From Clostridiales bacterium (GTDB lineage: Bacteria; Bacillota_A; Clostridia; Peptostreptococcales; Anaerovoracaceae), in the NCBI GenBank assembly GCA_012510935.1, contig JAAZHB010000231.1, forward strand, positions 1-9,033: 9,033 bases of DNA, in the 5' to 3' direction. Below are positions 1-6,370 of this stretch, piece after piece; positions within the stretch are counted from its first letter, which is position 1; each line of letters begins with the position of its first letter. The notes beneath the pieces were generated by a model. The model ran no database searches. It saw only the letters and a list, made by a program, of their open reading frames with translations, and was not told where the DNA came from. The position numbers and the translations under genes were made by a program.

Positions 1-5
1 AAAAG

Positions 6-90
6 TGGTGCGGATGAAAGGACTCGAACCTTCACGAAGTTACTCACACGGACCTGAACCGTGCGCGTCTGCCAATTCCGCCACATCCGC
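6..90 (-). tRNA. tRNA-Leu (anticodon CAG)
   Basis: Read on the minus strand, this is an 85-base class II tRNA. The 7-bp acceptor stem (GCGGATG with CATCCGC) is perfect, and discriminator A and CCA are encoded in the DNA. The D-arm reads TGGCGGAATTGGCAGACGCG. The anticodon stem CACGG/CCGTG closes the loop TTCAGGT, so the anticodon is CAG, reading the leucine codon CUG. A long variable region of about 13 bases, typical of tRNA-Leu, is followed by a T-arm with loop TTCGAGT. The T-stem has one G-T wobble at its base. The gene is complete. The identity is clear from the anticodon together with the class II variable arm. Confidence 0.96.
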
Positions 91-97
91 AAATAGT

Positions 98-121
98 GGC
101 GTACCAATATATTGGTACGCC
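98..121 (+). terminator. perfect 24-base palindrome, terminator-like on the plus strand
   Basis: GGCGTACCAA and TTGGTACGCC form a perfect 10-bp stem around TATA. On the plus strand the stem is followed by TTTGTTTTA, which resembles a rho-independent terminator. On the minus strand, the direction of every nearby gene, it is followed only by ACTATTTGC, a poor U-tract. It could still end or attenuate minus-strand read-through from the DUF1292 gene, block antisense transcription into that gene, or be a processing hairpin ahead of the tRNA. The hairpin is certain but its function is not. Confidence 0.5.
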
Positions 122-135
122 TTTGTTTTACACAA
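106..135 (-). promoter_or_regulatory. candidate promoter of tRNA-Leu
   Basis: On the minus strand, TTGTGT (130-135) and TATATT (106-111) are separated by 18 bases. The -10 ends 15 bases before the mature tRNA 5' end, which would leave a leader of about 8 bases for RNase P to remove. The matches to sigma-A consensus are 4/6 and 5/6. The -10 lies exactly in the centre of the 98-121 palindrome, so the box may be a by-product of that hairpin. The tRNA could instead be transcribed from further upstream. Confidence 0.35.
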
Positions 136-196
136 GTTATTAAACTTGTCCATTCTTGCTATAGTCTTAGTCTATAAACCAAGTATCTAGAGTGGA

Positions 197-481
197 CTAC
201 TCTGCTTCCATTTCTTCAACAATCTTGTCGAATTCTGCAGCAGCCTTATCGAACTCAGCATCGTCTTCGATGTCTACAAGTTCAAATTCATCATCGGCTA
301 CAGTCTTGTATCCATAGATGTAAACCTCTTCTGTGTCGTCCTGTGGCTCAAGTGCAATATACTCCTTGCCATCAAGCTCAAATGTTCCAAGAACATAGCA
401 ATCTACAGCTGTATCATCATCGAACTCTAGAGTAATGATATCATCTTCTGTATCCATAGTATCCTTAATTTCGTCTGACAT
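197..481 (-). CDS. DUF1292 family acidic protein
   Basis: This 94-residue protein has the DUF1292 layout: an acidic N-terminus, then a beta-rich core (about residues 15-60) with ITLEFDDD, a Y-V-LGTFELDGKEYIAL segment and an E-VYIYGY strand. An acidic helical tail (AEFDKAAAEFDKIVEEMEAE) follows. By my count 36 of 94 residues are Asp or Glu against five Lys. The family is widespread in Firmicutes (B. subtilis YrzB is an example) and has no established biochemical function. In many Firmicutes it sits near alaS/ruvX genes, whereas here it follows uvrC. The ATG is supported by AAGGAGAGG (486-494) at good spacing. A promoter overlaps the end of uvrC, so the gene can be expressed on its own. No membrane segment or signal peptide is visible, so it should be cytoplasmic. 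Confidence 0.9.
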   Translation of the reverse strand: MSDEIKDTMDTEDDIITLEFDDDTAVDCYVLGTFELDGKEYIALEPQDDTEEVYIYGYKTVADDEFELVDIEDDAEFDKAAAEFDKIVEEMEAE

Positions 482-520
482 AATACCTCTCCTTATCTTA
501 TAAGAAATAATACTGTGCTA

Positions 521-549
521 AATATAGCACGAACCAACCTTTATATCAA
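521..549 (-). promoter_or_regulatory. promoter of the DUF1292 gene
   Basis: On the minus strand, TTGATA (544-549) and TATATT (521-526) are exactly 17 bases apart, each matching the sigma-A consensus at 5 of 6 positions. The -35 begins two bases beyond the uvrC stop codon. Transcription would start near 513, about 30 bases before the DUF1292 ATG. A 6-bp inverted repeat, GTGCTA-AATA-TAGCAC (515-530), covers the -10 and start region. It could be an operator or a weak uvrC terminator. Confidence 0.65.
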
Positions 550-550
550 G

Positions 551-2476
551 CTATTTACTCTTCTCTTCAATTTCTTGGAAAAATGCCATAACGCTTTCTG
601 CCGCCTTAGAATTCATCCCCGGAGTTTCCATCAAAGACTCGTAGTCAGCTACTTTAATTGCATCGATCGAACCAAATTGTTTAAGAAGATTCGTTCTTCT
701 TTTAGGGCCAATCGCAGGTATGTCTTCTAGTGCAGACTTCAGCATTTGTTTGCTTCTAACTCCACGCATAAAAGTAATTGCAAATCTGTGGACCTCTTCT
801 TGAATTGTACCGGCATAACTGAAAAGCATTTTATTTGTTTTAAGGTCTATCTCTGAACCATCTTCAAAAACTATGGCTCTCGTTCTATGCGCATTATCCT
901 TTGCAAGCCCAACTACAGGAATCAATATGCCGAATGCATCCATTACCGTTCTTACCGCATGAACTTGACCTAATCCTCCGTCGATAAACATTATATCTGG
1001 CGGATTATCGAATCCGTCATCTCTATTCTTAAGTCTTTTTAGTCTACGGTAGATTACTTCTTGCAAGCTTGCATAATCATCTCCGTTTGCAGCTGTTCGA
1101 ATTTTGAATTTTCTATAGTCATCCCTAATTGCCTTGCGACCTTCATACACAACCATTGCTCCAACAGTATCCAGTCCATTCAGATTAGAAATATCAAATG
1201 CTTCAACTCTGTATTCTCTCTCATCATCTTCCGAAATAAGCTGAGGAACCATAACGCTTAGCTCGCAACACTTCTCAATTAGTGTAGATATTTCATCTCT
1301 TAAAGCAGCAACTCTCTCTTTCTCCCTTGTAGCTCTTTCATCTAGAGATTTTGCAAGCTCAATTGAATCTGCAATTGCAAGTTGAAGAAGATCTTTTTTC
1401 TCCCCTCGTTCAGGGAAATGCAATTTAGTTTTATGATAATTATCTGAACCCTCACTCGCGTTCGTTTCATTAATCTGATTTAGAAAGCCCGTTATTAGTT
1501 CAGCATCTGACACATTTACGTTTAGCAGAATTTCTTTTGGCAACCTTCTCGATGATGCATAGAATTGCTTGATAAAAGCTTCAACTAAATCTTTTCTTTC
1601 AGAGTCGCTGTTAATTGCCCCCTCATCTCGTAGATAGTTGACCTCTCGACCCACAAGTTTTCCGTCACGAACCGTATATTGGACTACAATTCCATTTTGC
1701 AAAGTTATAATAGGTATAAGAATATCGACATCTCTTTCCTTGACCATCGCCGCACGCTGAGTTTCGCTAAGTTTCTTTAATGCATCAATGTAATCTCTAT
1801 ACTTTGCAGCAGACTCGAATTCCATCTTATCTGAAGCCTCGTACATTTTCCTCTCTAAAAGCGCAATTAGTTCTGAATCTTTGCCATTTAAGACATCAAT
1901 GATTTCCTTTATGTTCGCTTGATACTCTGCTGAATCAGCTGCACCTATACATATGCCTTTACACTTCCCGATGTGATAATTTAAGCATGGTCGAACTCCC
2001 TCATGAAAAGAGAGCGTTGAACATTTTTTAAAGACATACAGCTCGTCAATCATTTTGATGATTTCAGTAACTGCATTTACATCGGAATATGGTCCAAAAT
2101 AGGTATTCCCATCATGTATCAGTTTTCGGGTTTTGAAGATTCTCGGGAAATCCTCAGCCGTTGTAACCTTGATATACGGATAGCTTTTATCGTCCTTAAG
2201 CAAAATATTATACTTAGGCATATATTTTTTTATAAGATTACACTCCAAAACGAGAGCTTCCATCTCGGTAGCACAGCTTATATATTCGAATTCAGCTATG
2301 TTTGAGACTAAAGCCTTTACCTTTGGATCATCTTGCTTCCGGAAATACTGTCTAACTCTATTTCTTAGATTAATCGCCTTTCCAACATAAATTATTTCTC
2401 CAAGACTATCCTTATGCAAATATACTCCAGGCGAAGTTGGAAGTTTCTTTAATTCTTCTTGAATAATAAAACTCAT
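551..2476 (-). CDS. uvrC: UvrC, excinuclease ABC subunit C
   Basis: UvrC is the nuclease of nucleotide excision repair. With UvrB bound at a lesion, it cuts the damaged strand on both sides. At 641 residues it is full length with all domains in order. The GIY-YIG nuclease spans about 12-95 (GVY at 17-19, YVG at 30-32, probable metal ligand Glu78). A four-Cys cluster (C152, C164, C172, C176) has the spacing of the iron-sulphur ligands described in E. coli UvrC. The UVR helix for UvrB contact is near 203-237. The RNase H-like 5' nuclease spans about 420-575 (D428 in FDIS, D466/D467 in GDDY, D499 in IDGG, H563). A helix-hairpin-helix pair for DNA spans about 582-637. The ATG lies 9 bases after the upstream stop and has only a weak ribosome site (AGAGT), which suggests translational coupling to the preceding PBP-like gene. 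Nothing looks defective. Confidence 0.98.
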   Translation of the reverse strand: MSFIIQEELKKLPTSPGVYLHKDSLGEIIYVGKAINLRNRVRQYFRKQDDPKVKALVSNIAEFEYISCATEMEALVLECNLIKKYMPKYNILLKDDKSYPYIKVTTAEDFPRIFKTRKLIHDGNTYFGPYSDVNAVTEIIKMIDELYVFKKCSTLSFHEGVRPCLNYHIGKCKGICIGAADSAEYQANIKEIIDVLNGKDSELIALLERKMYEASDKMEFESAAKYRDYIDALKKLSETQRAAMVKERDVDILIPIITLQNGIVVQYTVRDGKLVGREVNYLRDEGAINSDSERKDLVEAFIKQFYASSRRLPKEILLNVNVSDAELITGFLNQINETNASEGSDNYHKTKLHFPERGEKKDLLQLAIADSIELAKSLDERATREKERVAALRDEISTLIEKCCELSVMVPQLISEDDEREYRVEAFDISNLNGLDTVGAMVVYEGRKAIRDDYRKFKIRTAANGDDYASLQEVIYRRLKRLKNRDDGFDNPPDIMFIDGGLGQVHAVRTVMDAFGILIPVVGLAKDNAHRTRAIVFEDGSEIDLKTNKMLFSYAGTIQEEVHRFAITFMRGVRSKQMLKSALEDIPAIGPKRRTNLLKQFGSIDAIKVADYESLMETPGMNSKAAESVMAFFQEIEEKSK

Positions 2477-2485
2477 TTTACTCTG

Positions 2486-3793
2486 TTATAAATCCCAGCC
2501 CCTTCTCCGTCTATCCTCTTCGAGTTCTTTCTGCTGAATAGCCAGTTCTCTGGCTTTTTGTCTTCTTTTTATAGCTATACGCTTCTTTCGCCTTCTTTGA
2601 ACGTAAACAATTCTCAAGAAAATTAGAATAACCAAGCCAATAATTGTTGCAATGACAACAGTTGTAAGATTTGAAATATATATTGAAGAAAGGAACCATC
2701 CTTTCTTTACTTCATTTTTTGTAATTAAGTCTACTGTACCAATTAGTTCATCTGCTACATAGATTTGATATTCGCCGACCTTAGCTCCTTTTTTTAATGG
2801 AGCGACAAGATTCTCATCCATTACTACTTTTGTCTTAATTAGCGAGTCGCTTCCTTCTGAAGGAACATAAGCAAACCCTTTTGTAGCTGTATATGCTTTG
2901 ACATGTGTAATGTTTCCATTACGCACTCTTGCTGTTCCTTCTTTCTTGCCAGCAGATACAAGGACATTAGTTGTGACTGTCTTAAAACCATATTTAGTAA
3001 TAGCTGCAGCATCTGCCTGTCTATTCTCTTCAGGTTCCTCAAGCAAAACAGTAATCAGTTGCATATCATCCTTTGAAGACAGTCCAAGGTACTGACTTGA
3101 TTCCACAGGTTCAGTCATATTACTTTTAACCGACCCCGTCATATACTTATAATCAACATCTTTTTCGGTTTCTAATAAATCATCTCTAATATGTTCATAT
3201 CGCAAAGCTGTTTGAACAATAACTGCCATATCTACAGCTGTGGAATACTGATTAGCATTGTAGGCTCCATTTGTATTTGCAAACTGTGTATTCATTAGTC
3301 CGATGTTTGCAGCTTTAGAATTCATCATACTTACAAATACATCTGACGAAGATGCCGCATATTCGACGAGAATCTCATTTGCAACATCAGAATTTTTTGC
3401 AAGCATATAATAGATAAACTCGTCAATGCTAACTTTTGTCCCAGCTTCTGGTAGATTAGGATCTCTGCTTGCCATATCAGCAGAAATTTCAATTTTATTA
3501 TTATATTCTTTTGTACTATGCATGCTGTCTATTACAATCATGGCTGTCATAATCTTTGTAAGACCTCCAGGTTGCAATTTGCGGTCTCCATGTGCAGAAT
3601 ACACAACCTGGCTTGTGGATGCAGACATCACAATAGCGCCACCTGCAGCAACCTCGGGAACAGCAACCGTTTCAGTGCTATTTGTGTTGCTATTGTCAGT
3701 CTCTTCTGAACTACTATCAGCGGCAAAAATATCAAAACTAATGGTGGACATCAGTACTAATGCCATAAGCATTGCTACGATGGCCACCACCAA
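2486..3793 (-). CDS. S11-family (DacF-like) PBP homologue, probably catalytically dead
   Basis: The fold landmarks are those of D-alanyl-D-alanine carboxypeptidases. There is a secretion signal (hydrophobic 1-19, possible cleavage near 25), a peptidase S11 domain (about 48-270) with MNSKAANIGLMNTQFANTNG, QLITVLLE and KYGFKT, a PBP5-C-like beta domain (about 273-362), a membrane helix (about 377-398), and a basic tail starting QRRRKKR that ends in GWDL. The active-site motifs are all altered: SxxK reads GLTK (77-80), SxN reads AKN (132-134) and KTG reads MTG (218-220). With Ser replaced by Gly, acyl-enzyme chemistry on peptidoglycan or beta-lactams should be impossible. I infer a scaffold, sensor or regulator of wall metabolism. 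The coordinates use the first conventional start, a TTG with no ribosome site that leaves the signal peptide without positive charges. The true start is probably upstream, overlapping serC. The gene lies between serC and uvrC, apparently in one operon. The family is certain; loss of activity is inferred. Confidence 0.88.
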   Translation of the reverse strand: MVVAIVAMLMALVLMSTISFDIFAADSSSEETDNSNTNSTETVAVPEVAAGGAIVMSASTSQVVYSAHGDRKLQPGGLTKIMTAMIVIDSMHSTKEYNNKIEISADMASRDPNLPEAGTKVSIDEFIYYMLAKNSDVANEILVEYAASSSDVFVSMMNSKAANIGLMNTQFANTNGAYNANQYSTAVDMAVIVQTALRYEHIRDDLLETEKDVDYKYMTGSVKSNMTEPVESSQYLGLSSKDDMQLITVLLEEPEENRQADAAAITKYGFKTVTTNVLVSAGKKEGTARVRNGNITHVKAYTATKGFAYVPSEGSDSLIKTKVVMDENLVAPLKKGAKVGEYQIYVADELIGTVDLITKNEVKKGWFLSSIYISNLTTVVIATIIGLVILIFLRIVYVQRRRKKRIAIKRRQKARELAIQQKELEEDRRRRGWDL

Positions 3794-3824
3794 CTTTTTC
3801 GTCTTATTAATAACTCTACTTGAA

Positions 3825-4913
3825 TTATTTGTTTTCAGCTTCGAACTCCTTCATATAAGCTACAAGTGCATCTACGCCCTCTTCAGGCATAGCATTGTAA
3901 CAACTTGCTCTCATACCACCTACAACTCTGTGACCAGCTAGATTAACCATTCCACGCTCTTTTGCTCCAGCAATGAATTTCTTATCTAGGTCAGGATCTC
4001 CTGTTACGAAAGTGATATTCATAAGAGATCTGTCTTCCTTCTCAACTGTTCCCTTAAATAGGCCTGACTGATCAAGGAAATCATAAATCTTCTGAGCCTT
4101 GACAACATCTTTCTCATGAGTAGCCTTAACTCCACCGTTCTTCTTAAGATACTTAAATACGAGACCAGCTACATATATTGTGAAGCAAGGAGGTGTATTA
4201 TACATTGAGCCCTTGTCTGCATGAATCTTGTAGTCAAGATAAACAGGAGTATTCTCCTGGCAATTTCCAAGAAGGTCCTTGCGTACAATTACAATTGTCA
4301 TTCCTGCAGGTGCAACATTCTTCTGTGCTCCAGCATAAATTAGACCAAACTTTGTTACATCTACTTCCTCTGAAAGGATGCATGATGACATGTCTGCAAC
4401 AAGTAGGTGCTCTCCAACATCTGGTAGTTCATTGTAGTGTGTTCCAAAGATTGTGTTGTTGTAGCAAATATGTACATAGTCAACATCATCTCTAATATCT
4501 TCCTTATTAAACTTAGGAATATATGAATATGTCTTATCTTCAGAACTAGCAAGAGCTCTTACATCACCAAACTTCTGTGCTTCCTGGAAAGCTTTCTTTC
4601 CCCACTGACCAGTAACTACATAGTCAGCCTTCTTTGTTCCATTAAGAAGATTTAGTGGAACCATGGAGAACTGAAGTGTTCCTCCACCCTGTAGAAAGAG
4701 AACTGCATAGTCATCAGGAATGTTCATAAGATCTCTAAGATCTTGCTCAGCATCCTCAATAATCTTCTTATAATCAGCTGATCTATGGCTCATCTCCATT
4801 ACAGACTGTCCAGAGCCCTCGTAGTTGAGCATATCAGCTGCTACTTTTTCCAAAACCTCAACAGGAAGTACTGATGGACCTGCTGAAAAATTATAAACGC
4901 GATCGTAACCCAT
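3825..4913 (-). CDS. serC: SerC, phosphoserine aminotransferase
   Basis: SerC is the PLP enzyme that converts 3-phosphohydroxypyruvate plus glutamate to 3-phosphoserine, the second step of serine synthesis. The 362-residue protein opens with the family signature YNFSAGPSVLP. It carries the FLQGGGTLQF phosphate-binding region (73-82), Trp104, the cofactor Asp in ADMSS (173-177) and the Schiff-base Lys198 in GAQKN. The C-terminal part has MVNLAGHRVVGGMRASCYNA, with the substrate-binding His and Arg residues of the family. Its length is normal. I chose the ATG at 4911-4913 because GGAGG (4922-4926) sits 8 bases upstream. The in-frame TTG at 4926-4928 overlaps the ribosome site itself and is unlikely. 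It is the first gene of a probable serC - PBP-like - uvrC operon and is divergent from serA, its pathway partner. Confidence 0.98.
   Translation of the reverse strand: MGYDRVYNFSAGPSVLPVEVLEKVAADMLNYEGSGQSVMEMSHRSADYKKIIEDAEQDLRDLMNIPDDYAVLFLQGGGTLQFSMVPLNLLNGTKKADYVVTGQWGKKAFQEAQKFGDVRALASSEDKTYSYIPKFNKEDIRDDVDYVHICYNNTIFGTHYNELPDVGEHLLVADMSSCILSEEVDVTKFGLIYAGAQKNVAPAGMTIVIVRKDLLGNCQENTPVYLDYKIHADKGSMYNTPPCFTIYVAGLVFKYLKKNGGVKATHEKDVVKAQKIYDFLDQSGLFKGTVEKEDRSLMNITFVTGDPDLDKKFIAGAKERGMVNLAGHRVVGGMRASCYNAMPEEGVDALVAYMKEFEAENK
3836..3851 (-). promoter_or_regulatory. ribosome site and probable CTG start for the PBP-like gene
   Basis: Inside the last codons of serC, AAGGAG (3846-3851) is followed after 7 bases by CTG (3836-3838), in frame with the PBP-like gene. 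Starting there adds 15 residues, beginning KTNNSSRVINKTKK, which supply the positively charged n-region missing from the TTG start at 3793. In-frame TGA lies just upstream, and there is no ATG, GTG or TTG between it and 3793. ATT (3806-3808) is another, weaker possibility. AAGGAG also encodes Lys-Glu of SerC, so it could be coincidence. Confidence 0.5.
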
Positions 4914-4954
4914 TGGTTTAACCTCCAAATAATTTAAAAATATTTTCTTTTAAA

Positions 4955-4983
4955 ATTATACTTGAACTCGCCTTTAAAGTAAA
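4955..4983 (-). promoter_or_regulatory. promoter of serC (and probably the PBP-like gene and uvrC)
   Basis: On the minus strand, TTTACT (4978-4983) and a consensus TATAAT (4955-4960) are 17 bases apart. Transcription would start near 4948, giving a leader of about 35 bases with the GGAGG site near its end. This leader is too short for a riboswitch or T-box, so control is likely at initiation. Downstream of serC I see no terminator before uvrC, so this promoter probably serves all three genes. Confidence 0.65.
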
Positions 4984-5036
4984 TAGCCGCCCCCACCTCA
5001 AAACTTGATATTTCCTAGACAAGTAGATTTCTTCGG
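4984..5036. promoter_or_regulatory. spacer between divergent serC and serA promoters, possible operator
   Basis: Fifty-three bases separate the two -35 boxes. They contain an imperfect inverted pair, ACTTG (5003-5007) and CAAGT (5020-5024), 12 bases apart. A further ACTTG at 4960-4964 touches the serC -10. There is also a C-rich run (GCCGCCCCCACC, 4987-4998). A shared regulator of both genes could bind here. The arms are only 5 bp, so this is a weak call. Confidence 0.25.
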
Positions 5037-5066
5037 TTGTAATTGCCCATATTTGAATGATATACT
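5037..5066 (+). promoter_or_regulatory. promoter of serA with extended -10
   Basis: TTGTAA (5037-5042) is followed after 18 bases by TATACT (5061-5066). TG lies one base before the -10, giving an extended -10 (TGATATACT). Transcription would start near 5073, leaving a leader of about 39 bases that ends with AGGAGG (5097-5102), 9 bases before the ATG. The leader has no room for a riboswitch. Confidence 0.6.
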
Positions 5067-5111
5067 AATTAAGCATTTAATATATTTGTAATATCTAGGA
5101 GGGTTCATTAA

Positions 5112-6239
5112 ATGGACAAATTCAATATCGGTACATTAAATAACATTTCAAAAGTAGGTCTAGACAAGCTGACTGAAAGATATGAGCTAGTTGAAGATGT
5201 AGATAAGGCAGAAGGCATTATCGTTAGAAGTTTCAAGATGCACGACATGGAACTATCAGATAATCTTCTTGCAATTGGAAGAGCTGGAGCTGGAGTAAAC
5301 AACATCCCTGTAGATAAGTGTTCAGACAAAGGTATCGTTGTATTCAATGCCCCAGGAGCAAACTCAAATGCAGTTAAGGAACTCGTTATTGGAGCAATGA
5401 TTATGGGTGCTCGTAATATGTATGAAGGAATTAACTGGGCCGAATCACTTGACGGTGATGTTGCTGAGCAAGTTGAGAAAGGTAAGAAGAACTACAAGGG
5501 AACAGAAATCTCAGGTAAAACTCTTGGAGTAATTGGTCTTGGTGCAATCGGAGCAAAGGTTGCTAACGCAGCATATGCTCTAGGAATGACAGTAGTTGGT
5601 AACGACGCATTCAAGCCATCCCCAATCTTAACAGCTCCTTGTGAGATTTATGATAGCATTCCAGAACTAGTAAAGGTTTGTGATTATATTTCAGTACATG
5701 TACCATCACTACCATCAACTAAAGGATTTATTAATAAAGAGCTCATTGCTAATATGAAGGATGGTGTAATTCTCCTTAACTTCGCTAGACCTGACCTAAT
5801 TGTACCTACTGATATTATTGAAGCAGTAGAGTCTGGTAAGATTAGAAAGTACATGACAGACCTTGCTTCATCAGAACTTCAGGGACATGCAAACATTGTT
5901 GCTACTCCACATCTTGGAGCATCAACTGAAGAAGCTGAAGACAACTGTGCTGTTATGGCGGCAGAAGAGCTTATGGACTACTTCGAGAATGGAAACATTA
6001 AGTGTTCAGTTAACTACCCAGCTGTAAGCTGCCCTGTTCATGAAGGAACAAAGAGAATTTGCATTCTTTACAAATGCGAGAATGTTGCTGATGATAAGAT
6101 TAAAGAATTCTATGGAGATTGCCTAGTTGATTTTGCTGGCGGCAAGAGAGGCGACAACGGTTATGCAATTGCTGTTGTTAAGGATTCTTGTGATAAGATT
6201 TACAACTGCAACTGCGTAGTTAGAACAAGAGTACTATAA
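5112..6239 (+). CDS. serA: SerA, D-3-phosphoglycerate dehydrogenase (short clostridial type)
   Basis: SerA oxidises 3-phosphoglycerate to 3-phosphohydroxypyruvate with NAD, the entry step of serine synthesis. The protein has 375 residues. The substrate domain (about 1-95) includes GRAGAGVNNIPVDKC. The Rossmann domain (about 96-283) has GVIGLGAIGAKV (139-150) and, about 25 residues after the glycine motif, an acidic residue at D165 for NAD preference. Catalytic Arg226 (NFARPDL) and His267 (TPHLGAST) are present; E255, 29 residues after the Arg, is the likely general partner. The last 70 residues resemble an ACT domain with an R-ICILYKC first strand and a final VVRTRVL strand. The second helix is nearly absent and the usual ligand-binding Asn-Pro turn is not recognisable. 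This tail is Cys-rich (7 Cys from 307 to 368). A perfect AGGAGG precedes the ATG. Serine feedback through this tail is doubtful. Confidence 0.95.
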   Translation: MDKFNIGTLNNISKVGLDKLTERYELVEDVDKAEGIIVRSFKMHDMELSDNLLAIGRAGAGVNNIPVDKCSDKGIVVFNAPGANSNAVKELVIGAMIMGARNMYEGINWAESLDGDVAEQVEKGKKNYKGTEISGKTLGVIGLGAIGAKVANAAYALGMTVVGNDAFKPSPILTAPCEIYDSIPELVKVCDYISVHVPSLPSTKGFINKELIANMKDGVILLNFARPDLIVPTDIIEAVESGKIRKYMTDLASSELQGHANIVATPHLGASTEEAEDNCAVMAAEELMDYFENGNIKCSVNYPAVSCPVHEGTKRICILYKCENVADDKIKEFYGDCLVDFAGGKRGDNGYAIAVVKDSCDKIYNCNCVVRTRVL

Positions 6240-6265
6240 TATAAAAATTCTTTATTAAGTTTAAT

Positions 6266-6303
6266 TAAAGAGTGCGGTCAATGATTGTTGACCGCACTCT
6301 TTA
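6266..6303 (+). terminator. strong rho-independent terminator of serA, probably bidirectional
   Basis: AAAGAGTGCGGTCAA (6267-6281) pairs perfectly with TTGACCGCACTCTTT (6288-6302) around a 6-base loop, and one more T-A pair closes the base. On the plus strand it is followed by TATATTTTT. On the minus strand the stem is followed by TTTAATT, so it can also stop transcription of the convergent hydrolase gene, which ends 68 bases away. No gene is visible between 6304 and 6370. Confidence 0.93.
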
Positions 6304-6370
6304 TATTTTTGAAAGCAACCACAATGGTGCTATCCATTTTATCTGTTAAGTAAAGCCTCGATTCAAAGCA

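Noticed and set aside
132..149. Inverted repeat ACAAGTT-ATTA-AACTTGT downstream of DUF1292 as a terminator
   Set aside because: The stem is AT-rich and neither strand has a following U-tract; it may only be a chance hairpin.
5..190. 61-codon open frame across the tRNA on the plus strand
   Set aside because: It runs through the tRNA-Leu antisense strand and the palindrome; no ribosome site.
3426..3941. 171-codon open frame on the plus strand
   Set aside because: It is antisense to the PBP-like gene and the end of serC, which have strong family matches; no ribosome site or recognisable protein.
4914..4928. Upstream TTG start for SerC adding MEVKP
   Set aside because: The TTG and next codons are the GGAGG ribosome site for the ATG at 4911-4913; the family begins at the YNFSAGPS region just after that ATG.
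5067..5111. Riboswitch or T-box in front of serA
   Set aside because: The predicted leader is about 39 bases and contains no stem-loop beyond the ribosome site; the serC leader is equally short.
6304..6370. Tiny 19-codon frame on the minus strand starting MDSTIVV
   Set aside because: It reads into the terminator stem, has no ribosome site and is too short to support.
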